Shown: positions 16,767-26,417 of the stretch, one piece after another
Layout: each line of letters opens with the position of its first letter
How positions within the stretch are numbered: position 1 is the stretch's first letter
Assembly (NCBI RefSeq): GCF_017873415.1
Contig: NZ_JAGGKD010000019.1
Span: forward strand, 1-37,597
Direction of reading: 5' to 3'
DNA: 37,597 nt
Source of the DNA: Methanolobus bombayensis
Lineage (GTDB): Archaea > Halobacteriota > Methanosarcinia > Methanosarcinales > Methanosarcinaceae
Translations under genes and position numbers: made by a program
Notes under the pieces: model-generated
Databases searched by the model: none
Seen by the model: the letters and a program-made list of their open reading frames with translations, nothing else
What the model was told of the DNA's origin: nothing

Positions 16767-18037
16767 TTTACCAGCTCATTCTTTTCTTTAATGTTTGATC
16801 TATTAGCGATAAATACTCTGGCAACAGATTCCAGCAACTCATCATCGCCTATCTCTGCTGCATACCTGATAACTTTGGTAGGCTCTGCCAGCATTTTATT
16901 GATAATGGAATGTGTCAGGTCTTCAATTATCTGCTTTTCAGTGTCGCCAATTGTGTGATAAGCACCAAGCTTTGTGATAGCTTTGTCTTTTTCATTAACA
17001 CGAAGCTTGTATGACTGGGCATAGAGCTCTGACACAAGTGTGTCTGCTCTCTGTCTTTTATATTGTTTAATAAGAAGATCTAATTCCTCATCGATTATGG
17101 CCTGAGCTTTTTTAGCTTCTATCATTCTCATTTCCAGATTCTTCTCATTAATGACTCTCAGGTTATCTATATTATAAAGGGTTACGTGGGGAATTTTATC
17201 TATTGAAGGATCAATGTCCCTTGGGTTTGCGATGTCAATCAAAAGCAGTTCTTTTTCCCTGAAATTCATTGCCTTTTCTATCTGCTCGTACTTCAGGACA
17301 TAGTGAGGTGCACCGGTTGCACTGATTACGACATCAGCTCTCCTTAGGTTCTCCTCAATCTGGTCAAAGTGTACTGCATGTCCTCCCATCTCATCGGCAA
17401 GATCCTTTGCAGTTTCATATGTACGATTGGCAATGTACATCAGTTCAATTTCTCTGTGGGAAAGTGCACGTGTGACAAGTGTTCCCATTTCACCTGTTCC
17501 AATTACAAGTACCATTTTGTTTTTGAGGTCACCAACAGTGTCCTCTGCAAGATCTACTGATGCTGATGCAATTGAAAGTGCACCACGGTTGATCTCAGTC
17601 TCGGTCCTTACACGTTTTCCTACCTGGATGGCTTTACTGAATGCAGTATCAAGCATTTTGCCGGTGGTTCCAAGCTTCTTGGCAACCACATACAGATCTT
17701 TAATCTGGCCAAGGATCTGGTCTTCACCGATAATCATAGATTCAAGACCACATGCAAGCCTCAGCAGGTGCATGATGGATTCTTCATGTTCGAAAAAGTC
17801 TACAATATTAGAAGAAAGTCCCATTTTTTTGGCAAACTGGAACAGGACAGTACTACCTCTTGGAGAAACAACATATATTTCCACCCGGTTGCAGGTTTTA
17901 AGCACAACACATTCACAAACAAGATCAATGGAATGAAGTTCCTTGAGCATTTTTTCTATGTCCCCTTCCCATGCTTCCTCTATCTCTTCAACGGTTGCTT
18001 TGGAATGGGTTATCACCATACTGGTTATTTCAGTCAT
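16745..18037 (-). CDS. hemA: Glutamyl-tRNA reductase
   Basis: First committed enzyme of the C5 pathway; reduces glutamyl-tRNA to glutamate-1-semialdehyde with NADPH. In 430 residues it has the nucleophile Cys49 in [18 protein letters not shown], the NADPH site [13 protein letters not shown], and a C-terminal dimerisation helix. A strong GAGGTAACC site precedes the ATG. It sits between the siroheme synthase gene and hemB in the same direction. Confidence 0.96.
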   Translation of the reverse strand: MTEITSMVITHSKATVEEIEEAWEGDIEKMLKELHSIDLVCECVVLKTCNRVEIYVVSPRGSTVLFQFAKKMGLSSNIVDFFEHEESIMHLLRLACGLESMIIGEDQILGQIKDLYVVAKKLGTTGKMLDTAFSKAIQVGKRVRTETEINRGALSIASASVDLAEDTVGDLKNKMVLVIGTGEMGTLVTRALSHREIELMYIANRTYETAKDLADEMGGHAVHFDQIEENLRRADVVISATGAPHYVLKYEQIEKAMNFREKELLLIDIANPRDIDPSIDKIPHVTLYNIDNLRVINEKNLEMRMIEAKKAQAIIDEELDLLIKQYKRQRADTLVSELYAQSYKLRVNEKDKAITKLGAYHTIGDTEKQIIEDLTHSIINKMLAEPTKVIRYAAEIGDDELLESVARVFIANRSNIKEKNELVKCSPSTE

Positions 18038-18088
18038 GGTTACCTCGCGTTTTACAATGATTTAAGTAGCGGTGTCTGTGGCACATGT

Positions 18089-18763
18089 TCATCTGACTTT
18101 CTCGCTTATTTTCTTCCTTACTATACCTTGTGCTGTATTAAACCCTTTTTCATATGATTCTTCAAGGGCGCTCCACACTTCTTCGCTCTCAAGAATATCC
18201 CACAATATATCTTTCCTGTCTCTTTGATCAGGAACTTCTTCTTTTAGATATGTCCGCATATGGTCCTGGATCCTTATCATATCTCCAAATTCAGGAGTGA
18301 TGATCTTCTCAACCTGCCTGCGTGTAAATCTTGAAAAGGCAGGGCTTGAACCTGCGGTGGATATGCTTATAGTAAGTCCTCCACGTTTGATCACAGCAGG
18401 TACTGTGACATCACCTATGGCATCAACTTCGTTTGTCAATATTCCAAAGGACTTGGATATATTAACAATTCTTTCGTTTATGTTTCTGTCATTGGTGGCA
18501 GGTATTACTAGAAAAGAATCTCTGACAATACAATTGATCTCATCATCAGTGAGTTTCCCTGCATCTGCTTTGATCAGCTGAATATCGTATTTTTTTTCAA
18601 GATTATAAAAAACATCGCAAAAACTACGGCTGACTACTGTAACTTTTGCATATTCTGAGAACAGGTTAGCTTTTCTTTCCCCGACAGATCCACTTCCAAA
18701 TATTACGACTTTCTTGTCGCTCATATCTATCAGCAGTGGCAGGAAGTGGTTCTTGTCTTTCAT
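18089..18763 (-). CDS. Precorrin-2 dehydrogenase / sirohydrochlorin ferrochelatase (Met8/CysG N-terminal type)
   Basis: Oxidises precorrin-2 to sirohydrochlorin and probably inserts iron to give siroheme. The 224 residues have the NAD motif GSGSVG at 23-28 (VVIFGSGSVGERKANLF), TNEVDAIGDVTVPA with the expected catalytic aspartate, and STAGSSPAFSRFTRR. It lacks the methyltransferase half of CysG, so precorrin-2 must come from a separate methyltransferase. Position between ahbB and hemA fits supply of siroheme to AhbAB. A good GGAGATGGAGAT ribosome site is present. Confidence 0.92.
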   Translation of the reverse strand: MKDKNHFLPLLIDMSDKKVVIFGSGSVGERKANLFSEYAKVTVVSRSFCDVFYNLEKKYDIQLIKADAGKLTDDEINCIVRDSFLVIPATNDRNINERIVNISKSFGILTNEVDAIGDVTVPAVIKRGGLTISISTAGSSPAFSRFTRRQVEKIITPEFGDMIRIQDHMRTYLKEEVPDQRDRKDILWDILESEEVWSALEESYEKGFNTAQGIVRKKISEKVR

Positions 18764-18825
18764 ATCTCCATCTCCGGAAATGATTGCCTTCTGCTTTTCC
18801 CGGTAAACTTAGTTAAAGATTACGA

Positions 18826-19284
18826 TTACAATCGAACTCCAGTTTTCTTGAATTCCCTGTCACTATACAGAAGTTTATAATCTTTGACCCCTGTTCTCTC
18901 TGAGATCCTTGCAGCAACTTCCTCGCAGTCCTCCTTTGTGTATGAGTGGACCATTGCAAATAGGTTGTAGTTCCATCCGGGAGCACGTGGTCTTTCATAG
19001 CAGTGTGTGACTTCTGAAAAGCCTGCCATTGTTGTCCCGACTTCTTCTGTCCTTTCATCAGGTACGTTCCAGACACACATCGCATTTGCAACAATTCCGA
19101 TATCTCTGTGTCCGATGGATGCGCCGAACCTGCGAATGATCTCTTCTTCCTGCATCTTTTTGAGGCGTTCGATAATTTCCTGCTCGCTGATCCCAAGTTC
19201 ACTGGCAATGTCTGCAAAAGGTGATTTTTTAAGAGGGATGCCGTTCTGTGTCATTTTTATTATTTTCTCATCAATGTCATCCAT
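18826..19284 (-). CDS. ahbB: Siroheme decarboxylase subunit AhbB
   Basis: With AhbA it removes two acetate carboxyls from siroheme to give 12,18-didecarboxysiroheme. From the ATG at 19284 it has 152 residues: an AsnC/Lrp-like winged helix (about 1-55, DDIDEKIIKM to IRRFGASI) and a RAM-like domain with THCYERPRAPGWNYNLFAMVH, where the His and Tyr region binds substrate. The GAGGTGAG site ahead of this ATG decides the start; ahbA ends just upstream. It resembles a transcription factor but the context and motif mark it as an enzyme subunit. Confidence 0.92.
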   Translation of the reverse strand: MDDIDEKIIKMTQNGIPLKKSPFADIASELGISEQEIIERLKKMQEEEIIRRFGASIGHRDIGIVANAMCVWNVPDERTEEVGTTMAGFSEVTHCYERPRAPGWNYNLFAMVHSYTKEDCEEVAARISERTGVKDYKLLYSDREFKKTGVRL

Positions 19285-19295
19285 GTTCTCACCTC

Positions 19296-19751
19296 TCATT
19301 TGATATTGAATCTGACTCCGATCTTAAACAGCTTTTTTGTTGGAAGGTCGACAAACTCCAATCCTGTCTTTTCATGGAGTTCTACTAATATAGTGTCTAT
19401 TCTTTCTCTGTTGGCTGCAGAAATAGTGAACCATATGTTGAATTTTTCCGGACGATGATAATTATGTGATACTTCATGATACTCATTGATGTATTCTGCG
19501 ACCTCATCAACTTTTTCTTCAGGGACACTAACAGCCACAAGAGTGCTGGTTCCTCCGACTCCCCTGCGGTTAATTATTGGGCCAATTTTCCTGACCGCGC
19601 CTTCATCATGCAGCCTGCCAAGCCTTTCAATTACTTCATTTTCACTGATGCCCAATTCTTCTCCAAGTTTCTTGTATGGCTCTGTTTCCAGGGGAAAACC
19701 AAACTGGATAGTATTGAGTATCTTTTTATCGGTATCGTCAAGAAATATCAT
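19296..19751 (-). CDS. ahbA: Siroheme decarboxylase subunit AhbA
   Basis: Partner of AhbB. From the ATG at 19751, 151 residues: winged-helix part starting FLDDTDKKILNTI and the substrate-binding segment SHNYHRPEKFNIWFTI, distinguishing AhbA (HNY) from AhbB (HCY). A GTG at 19760 is also in frame but overlaps a GTGAT element that better serves as ribosome site. Close spacing to ahbD and ahbB shows one transcript. Confidence 0.92.
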   Translation of the reverse strand: MIFLDDTDKKILNTIQFGFPLETEPYKKLGEELGISENEVIERLGRLHDEGAVRKIGPIINRRGVGGTSTLVAVSVPEEKVDEVAEYINEYHEVSHNYHRPEKFNIWFTISAANRERIDTILVELHEKTGLEFVDLPTKKLFKIGVRFNIK

Positions 19752-19756
19752 TCGAA

Positions 19757-20803
19757 TCACTGTTTTTTAGGTACATATATACAGTATGGCTCTTCTTCCA
19801 GATAGTCGCCTGTGGCAGCATAAGCACGCGCACGGCAGCCTCCGCATACTGTGTTATATTCGCATCTTCCGCATTTTCCCTTGAGTTTGGAAACATCACG
19901 CAGGTCGTTGAATACTTTTGAGTTCTCCCAGATATCCTTAAAACTCTGCTCTTTTATGTTTCCTGCAAGTGCGGGAAGATATCCGCAGGGGAAAACGTCT
20001 CCTGTGCTTGATACAAAGCAAAAACCAGTTCCTCCCAGACATCCTTTTGTCATTGCTTCGTAGCCATGGGTGTTGACACTTATCTCAATACCTTCTTTTT
20101 CTGCACGCTGGCGCATTATCCTGAAATAGTGTGGTGCACAGGTAGCTTTGAGCTGAATGCCTGCATCCTTCTGCCTGTCATAGAACCAGTTGAGTATCCT
20201 TTCATATTCCACAGGTGGAATCTCATCGTTTTCAAGTTCTTTACCTCTGCCTGTTGGTACAAGAAGGAAAATATGGAGTGCATCTGCATCCAGTTCCTTT
20301 GCCATTTCAAGTATGCCGGGTATTTCATCAATGGTGCGTTTTGTGATGGTTGGGTTGATTTGGAATCCAATACCTGCATCTTTTAGATTCTCTATGCCTT
20401 TTATGGCACCATCAAATGCTCCGGGCATGCAGCGGAAGTCGTCGTGTGTCTGAGAATTTGCCCCATCAAGGCTGATGCTCACTCTCTGGATGCCCACGCT
20501 TTTTATTTTGTCTGCCATTTCAGGTGTAACGAGTGTACCGTTGGTTGCCATGGCAACACGTAGTCCTTTTTCTGTGGCATACTTGGCTATTTCGAATATA
20601 TCATCCCTCACCAGCGGCTCCCCGCCACTAAGTATGAGTATCGGGTTACCCATTTCCCTGATCTCATCCACGAAATGGAGTGCTTCTTCGGTTGTTAGTT
20701 CGCCTTCAGGTTTTTTCTCAGTGGATGAACCTCTGCAATGTTTGCATGAAAGATTACATCCTGCTGTTGTTTCCCAGGCAATGAGTCTTGGAGGTCTTAC
20801 CAT
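19757..20803 (-). CDS. ahbD: Radical SAM heme synthase AhbD
   Basis: Last enzyme of the siroheme-dependent heme pathway: oxidative decarboxylation of two propionates of Fe-coproporphyrin III to vinyls of heme b. The 348 residues start PPRLIAWETT and carry the radical SAM cysteines at 16, 20 and 23 (CNLSCKHC), GGEP, and a C-terminal SPASM-like set (CLGGTGFC..., CGRCEYNTVCGGCRARAY, and a last Cys before the end) for an auxiliary cluster. AhbC would start with a different N-terminus (no ISKLYCG-like block here), so AhbD is the better call; this also agrees with the placement next to ahbAB that I recall for Methanosarcina. First gene of the leftward run. Confidence 0.88.
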   Translation of the reverse strand: MVRPPRLIAWETTAGCNLSCKHCRGSSTEKKPEGELTTEEALHFVDEIREMGNPILILSGGEPLVRDDIFEIAKYATEKGLRVAMATNGTLVTPEMADKIKSVGIQRVSISLDGANSQTHDDFRCMPGAFDGAIKGIENLKDAGIGFQINPTITKRTIDEIPGILEMAKELDADALHIFLLVPTGRGKELENDEIPPVEYERILNWFYDRQKDAGIQLKATCAPHYFRIMRQRAEKEGIEISVNTHGYEAMTKGCLGGTGFCFVSSTGDVFPCGYLPALAGNIKEQSFKDIWENSKVFNDLRDVSKLKGKCGRCEYNTVCGGCRARAYAATGDYLEEEPYCIYVPKKQ

Positions 20804-20847
20804 AATTGATCATGAATATTTTTGTTCGTATGTTCACTTATATTACC

Positions 20848-20855
20848 TATTTATA
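20848..20855 (-). promoter_or_regulatory. TATA box for the ahb-hem-pyr gene run
   Basis: TATAAATA on the minus strand, 45 bases upstream of the ahbD ATG and flanked by CCTAT and ATAGG half-sites that form a short palindrome around it. Transcription would start near 20825. Confidence 0.4.
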
Positions 20856-20915
20856 GGATGGGACTATACTACTGCACACCCATATTAATACTTGATTATC
20901 AGGCAGAGTCACTAA

Positions 20916-20924
20916 TGTATAAAT
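20916..20924 (+). promoter_or_regulatory. TATA-like element for the ccmDE operon
   Basis: TGTATAAAT sits about 93 bases upstream of the ccmD frame, giving a predicted leader of roughly 65 bases. The leader contains arms GCCTAT (20968-20973) and ATAGGC (20983-20988), which reuse the CCTAT/ATAGG half-sites seen at the ahbD TATA box. Confidence 0.35.
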
Positions 20925-21008
20925 TGGCTCATTTGTGTCTGATTATTGCTAGAGGGTTCGTCTTAATGCCTATGACGGACAAATAGGCTGATATAGAGGT
21001 GATTCTTT

Positions 21009-21125
21009 ATAGGCGCGTTAGATATTGCATTTGCAATTACATGGATTACATTACTGGCGTATGTTGCATACGTTGTAAGTTCCCGCAGAAGGCTGATGCG
21101 CCAATGTAACAGGATAGAAAAATAA
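21009..21125 (+). CDS. ccmD: CcmD-like small heme-exporter subunit, apparent ATA start
   Basis: An open frame of 38 codons reads GALDIAFAITWITLLAYV then AYVVSSRRRLMRQC to TAA. One short helix with an aromatic-rich start followed by a cluster of arginines is the CcmD pattern, and the next gene is ccmE. CcmD joins CcmABC in releasing heme-loaded CcmE. There is no ATG, GTG or TTG before the helix: the frame opens after TGA at 21000. GAGGTGAT at 20996-21003 is an excellent ribosome site and points to an ATA at 21009 as start. Either ATA is used or a base differs in the assembly. Too short for most gene finders. Confidence 0.68.
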   Translation: MGALDIAFAITWITLLAYVAYVVSSRRRLMRQCNRIEK

Positions 21126-21158
21126 TCCTGATATTCGATCATTGTAGAGGTGCTTCCT

Positions 21159-21539
21159 ATGGATAAAACACAAAAAACGATACTTGCAGTTGCTTTCATT
21201 GCTGTTGTTGCTTTTGTAGGTCTCTGGAATGTTGACCTTTCACAGGGATATTATATGATATCTGAGCTTTCCCAGAACTCTGAGAAGTTCATAGGGCATG
21301 ATGTCAACACAATGGGTATGATCAAGAATGGTACTCTTGATATTTCTACAGATGGCACTTCTTTTGCACTTCAGGATCTTGAAGAACCTTCTTATGCGAT
21401 TAAGGTGGAATATACCGGTTCTCTCCCGGCCAACCTTGTGGAAGGGCAAAGTGTTAGCATAAGTGGAAAAATGCTTTCTCCAACTATGGTTGAGGCAAGT
21501 CAGATAGTTATGAGCTGTCCTTCTAAATATTCAGAGTAA
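21159..21539 (+). CDS. ccmE: Cytochrome c maturation heme chaperone CcmE, CxxxY type
   Basis: Membrane-anchored periplasm-side heme chaperone. From the ATG at 21159 it has 126 residues: N-terminal helix (7-23), an OB-fold beta barrel (VNTMGMIKNGTL, SFALQD, VSISGKM) and C-terminal CPSKY at 120-124. Bacterial CcmE carries HxxxY with a covalent heme histidine; archaeal and some sulfate-reducer proteins carry CxxxY, as here. An in-frame GTG at 21150 is part of the GAGGTG ribosome site. It follows ccmD and leads into the prenyl synthase gene 12 bases later. Other ccm genes (A, B, C, F) are not in the window. Confidence 0.88.
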   Translation: MDKTQKTILAVAFIAVVAFVGLWNVDLSQGYYMISELSQNSEKFIGHDVNTMGMIKNGTLDISTDGTSFALQDLEEPSYAIKVEYTGSLPANLVEGQSVSISGKMLSPTMVEASQIVMSCPSKYSE

Positions 21540-21551
21540 GCAGGCGTAGTT

Positions 21552-22421
21552 ATGATACAAATAGAAGATCTGGATGAATATCAGCTAATCAAGATGGCCA
21601 AGGATGATATGGTCCAGTCTATGGATGATAGTTCACAGATGAAAAAGATGCTTCTGCATATATGCAGTTCCGGCGGAAAGAATATTCGCCCTGTTATGCT
21701 TATATTATGTACTGAGATGTGCGGGGGAAATTCTACGGAAGGTGTCAAGGCGGCACTTGCAATTGAATTCATCCATTCAGCATCCCTTATTCATGATGAC
21801 GTTCTTGATGGTGGTCTTGTACGTCGCGGTGTTGAGTCAGCACACAAGAAATATGGAATTCCTGCAGCGATACTTTGTGGTGATTTTCTGATCTCCAAGG
21901 CAATATCTCTTATTTCGGGTTACGGTAACAATGCAGTAAATGAATTCGGCAGGGCCGGGATGTATATGGCTGAAGGTGAAACCATAGACATTTCAAGTGT
22001 TGATGATGAATTCAGGGAAAAGAACTATTTCGAGTGCATTACTAAGAAAACAGGTTCTCTTTTTGCAGCCAGCGCTTCAATAGGTGCATATGTTGCAGGT
22101 GTGGATTCCGGAACTGCTAAAAATTTACGGTATTTCGGTGAAAATGTGGGCAATGCATATCAAATAGTTGATGATTTGCTTGAGTATCTTAACGAGCTTG
22201 AAGATAAAAGATCTACTTATGAATCTGTTACATTACCTCTTATCTACAGAAGGTCCATGGGTCATGATAAGGCTGTGGAGAAGACTGTAGAACAGGTTCT
22301 TCAATGCGTCAAAAATGCAAAAGATATCCTTGCTTCTTTCCCTTCTTCTGATGCAAGGGATAAACTGGAGTTAATAACTGATCTTATTACAGTGGATATG
22401 CTTCCTGCAGATGTTCTTTAA
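21552..22421 (+). CDS. Polyprenyl diphosphate synthase
   Basis: All-trans prenyltransferase of 289 residues. First Asp-rich motif HDDVLDGGLVRRG at 81-93 (D82, D83, D86) is intact; the second, QIVDDLLEY at 205-212, has Glu in place of the final Asp. Five residues before the first motif lies Ala77, with Ser78 beside it, small residues as in enzymes that make products longer than C20. In Methanosarcina a C25 geranylfarnesyl diphosphate synthase was proposed to supply the methanophenazine side chain; the location after ccmDE makes that role attractive here, but it is inference. The alternative is GGPP synthesis for archaeal lipids. Operon with the radical SAM gene downstream. Confidence 0.87.
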   Translation: MIQIEDLDEYQLIKMAKDDMVQSMDDSSQMKKMLLHICSSGGKNIRPVMLILCTEMCGGNSTEGVKAALAIEFIHSASLIHDDVLDGGLVRRGVESAHKKYGIPAAILCGDFLISKAISLISGYGNNAVNEFGRAGMYMAEGETIDISSVDDEFREKNYFECITKKTGSLFAASASIGAYVAGVDSGTAKNLRYFGENVGNAYQIVDDLLEYLNELEDKRSTYESVTLPLIYRRSMGHDKAVEKTVEQVLQCVKNAKDILASFPSSDARDKLELITDLITVDMLPADVL

Positions 22422-22446
22422 TTTTATTCAATTACCAGGTGACTTC

Positions 22447-23637
22447 ATGAGGGTTTATGATAAATCAGTAATTAAAGTGAATGCCAGTACTGAAAACGGA
22501 AGAGTGGTCCTTGATACAGAAGGGCCGTTATCTACTGTTGCAAAACCTATTATAAAGCGTATAAATAAGATCTTCCTTGAGGAGAAACCCATATACTCAG
22601 ATGAGGAAAATATAATATTCTCTACATGGGCTCCTCCGATGCCAGGTGATATTTTTAAAAGGCTGATCAGTGCGCAGGTAGCTTCTATTTTAAAGAAAAG
22701 AATACCTGATCAGTTCTCTATAGGTATTACAACACATTGTCCATATGATTGCATACACTGTGGTGCAGCAGGTACTGTAGCAGATCCGATTCTCTCCTTT
22801 GATGAGATTAATGGTGCTATTGAACAATCTATTGATCTGGGTTCTTATTATATAGCTTTCGATGGCGGAGAAACCCTGCTTAGAAAAGACCTTGAGCAAA
22901 TGGTGGCGAAGGTAGACAAAACACGTGCGATTGCTACTTGTTTCACATCGGGTTTTGGTCTTACTGAACAAAGGGCAAAGGATCTCAAAAATGCAGGCCT
23001 TTTTGCTGCACATATGAGTCTTGACAGTCCGGAAGAGGCGGAACATGATCGGGTCAGGGGACGTGACGGTGCTTTCCAGAACACTGTTAACGGTATAAAA
23101 CATGTGGTTAATGCAGATATTCTTGCGGATCTTTTCGTGGTCATCTCTCCTCATAATATTGATGACCTGGATGGTTTCTACAATTTCGCAGCAGATATGG
23201 GTATGCAGGAAATGTCTATTTATGAGATTATAGCTGTTGGTCGCTGGATGGATCATGAGGATGAAGTAATAACTTCCAAAGATGTTGATAGGCTTGGAAA
23301 ATTCCAGAAATCAATGAACAACAAAGAGGATGGTCCCAGAGTAACTTCATTCCCGAATTTCATGGGTCCTGATGAGTTTGGATGCTTTGCAGGGAGAAGG
23401 TGGATGCATACAACAGCAGGTGGGGACGTTCTGCCCTGTGCCTATACACCGCTTTCATTTGGCAACATCCGTGAGGAAGAACTTGCTGATATATGGGAAA
23501 GAATGGGTAAACATGAGGCTTATAGTTGCTCTGCAGAGTACTGTATGATGCGCAACCCTGAGTTCAGGGATAAATATATCCGCACTATCTCGGAAGGAAC
23601 GCAGCTTCCGGTGAGACTAGATAAAGATATTCATTAA
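22447..23637 (+). CDS. Radical SAM protein of unknown substrate, SPASM-like C-terminus
   Basis: From the ATG at 22447 (AGGTGAC site) the protein has 396 residues. A 90-residue N-terminal region with no known relative precedes the radical SAM core: CPYDCIHC with Cys 98, 102, 105, then FDGGETLLR in place of the GGEP motif. The C-terminal part has FGCFAGRRWMHTTAGGDVLPCAYTPLSFGNI and a late CSAEYCMM, suggesting at least one auxiliary Fe-S cluster. It is not AhbC as far as I can judge (N-terminus differs). The gene begins about 25 bases after the prenyl synthase stop, so they are co-transcribed. A step in methanophenazine or other membrane carrier synthesis, or in heme/cytochrome modification, is possible. 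Confidence 0.85.
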   Translation: MRVYDKSVIKVNASTENGRVVLDTEGPLSTVAKPIIKRINKIFLEEKPIYSDEENIIFSTWAPPMPGDIFKRLISAQVASILKKRIPDQFSIGITTHCPYDCIHCGAAGTVADPILSFDEINGAIEQSIDLGSYYIAFDGGETLLRKDLEQMVAKVDKTRAIATCFTSGFGLTEQRAKDLKNAGLFAAHMSLDSPEEAEHDRVRGRDGAFQNTVNGIKHVVNADILADLFVVISPHNIDDLDGFYNFAADMGMQEMSIYEIIAVGRWMDHEDEVITSKDVDRLGKFQKSMNNKEDGPRVTSFPNFMGPDEFGCFAGRRWMHTTAGGDVLPCAYTPLSFGNIREEELADIWERMGKHEAYSCSAEYCMMRNPEFRDKYIRTISEGTQLPVRLDKDIH

Positions 23638-23761
23638 TTTATTGCAATTGTTATTCATTATTAATGTGTAGGAAATAGCATCAGTAGATAACTTTATGAA
23701 TATAGGATGGCTGATAAATACTTTCAATATCATGATAAATCATTATCTTTTATAGCTTGCT

Positions 23762-23783
23762 AGTATCCGGAAAACCGAATACT
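23762..23783. promoter_or_regulatory. Inverted repeat abutting the ATP synthase promoter
   Basis: Arms AGTATCCGG and CCGAATACT are complementary at eight of nine positions around AAAA. The right arm runs into the TATA box at 23783-23790. A protein bound here would cover the BRE/TATA region and compete with TBP/TFB. Confidence 0.45.
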
Positions 23784-23790
23784 TTATATG
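23783..23790 (+). promoter_or_regulatory. TATA box of the A1Ao ATP synthase operon
   Basis: TTTATATG, 66 bases upstream of the ahaH start, predicting transcription from near 23812. It is the only strong TATA-like element in the 0.2 kb between the radical SAM gene and ahaH. Confidence 0.5.
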
Positions 23791-23855
23791 TGAGTTAGCA
23801 GTAGGAGATGTTGATTTATTCGGGATAATTAGCAATTCATCACATGAGGATTAGC

Positions 23856-24174
23856 ATGGCCAAAGAAAAAATCTTGTCGGAAATCAAAGAGGCAGAAGAC
23901 AATGCACGCAAAATGGTTGACGACGGTAATAAAAGAAAGAACGACCGTATCGCCAGTGCACGTGCCGAGGCCAGGGAAATCATTAAACAGGCCGAAGTCG
24001 ATGCACAGAAATCTGCACAGAGTGCAATGAAATCTGCAGAAGAGTCTATCGCTTCAGATAAATCAAAGGTCATCGAGAATGGAGAAAGCGAAGCAAAATC
24101 CATTGCAAGTTCTGCTTCTTCTAAGATCGATGAAGCTGTTGAATTAATTGTTAACGAATTCGAGAGGGCAATAC

Positions 24175-24182
<8 letters not shown>
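23856..24182 (+). CDS. ahaH: A1Ao ATP synthase subunit H
   Basis: Peripheral-stalk coiled-coil subunit that pairs with subunit E. From the ATG at 23856 it has 108 residues, nearly all charged helix with Ala-rich heptads ([17 protein letters not shown]). An ATG at 23844 adds four residues but GAGGAT fits 23856 better. First gene of the operon; its last eight bases overlap ahaI. Confidence 0.9.
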
Positions 24183-26368
<2,186 letters not shown>

Positions 26369-26417
26369 GTTTATTTAAGAGCATTTCTCGCTCTTAAATT
26401 TTCCAAAGGTGTTGAGC

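Noticed and set aside
18826-19751. Lrp/AsnC transcription regulators
   Set aside because: The winged helix is present, but the HNY and HCY substrate segments and placement between ahbD and a siroheme synthase mark AhbA/AhbB.
20999-21112. GTG-started frame overlapping ccmD
   Set aside because: Its translation is Cys-rich and has no helix or family match; the GTG is part of the ribosome site for the other frame.
22447-23637. Calling the orphan radical SAM protein AhbC
   Set aside because: It lacks the N-terminal block I recall for AhbC and lies with a prenyl synthase rather than in the ahb run, so I left it unnamed.
24148-24174. Nine-residue N-terminal extension of ATP synthase subunit I
   Set aside because: The extension lies in the ahaH coding region; the ATG at 24175 with the GAGAGGG site gives the usual N-terminus.
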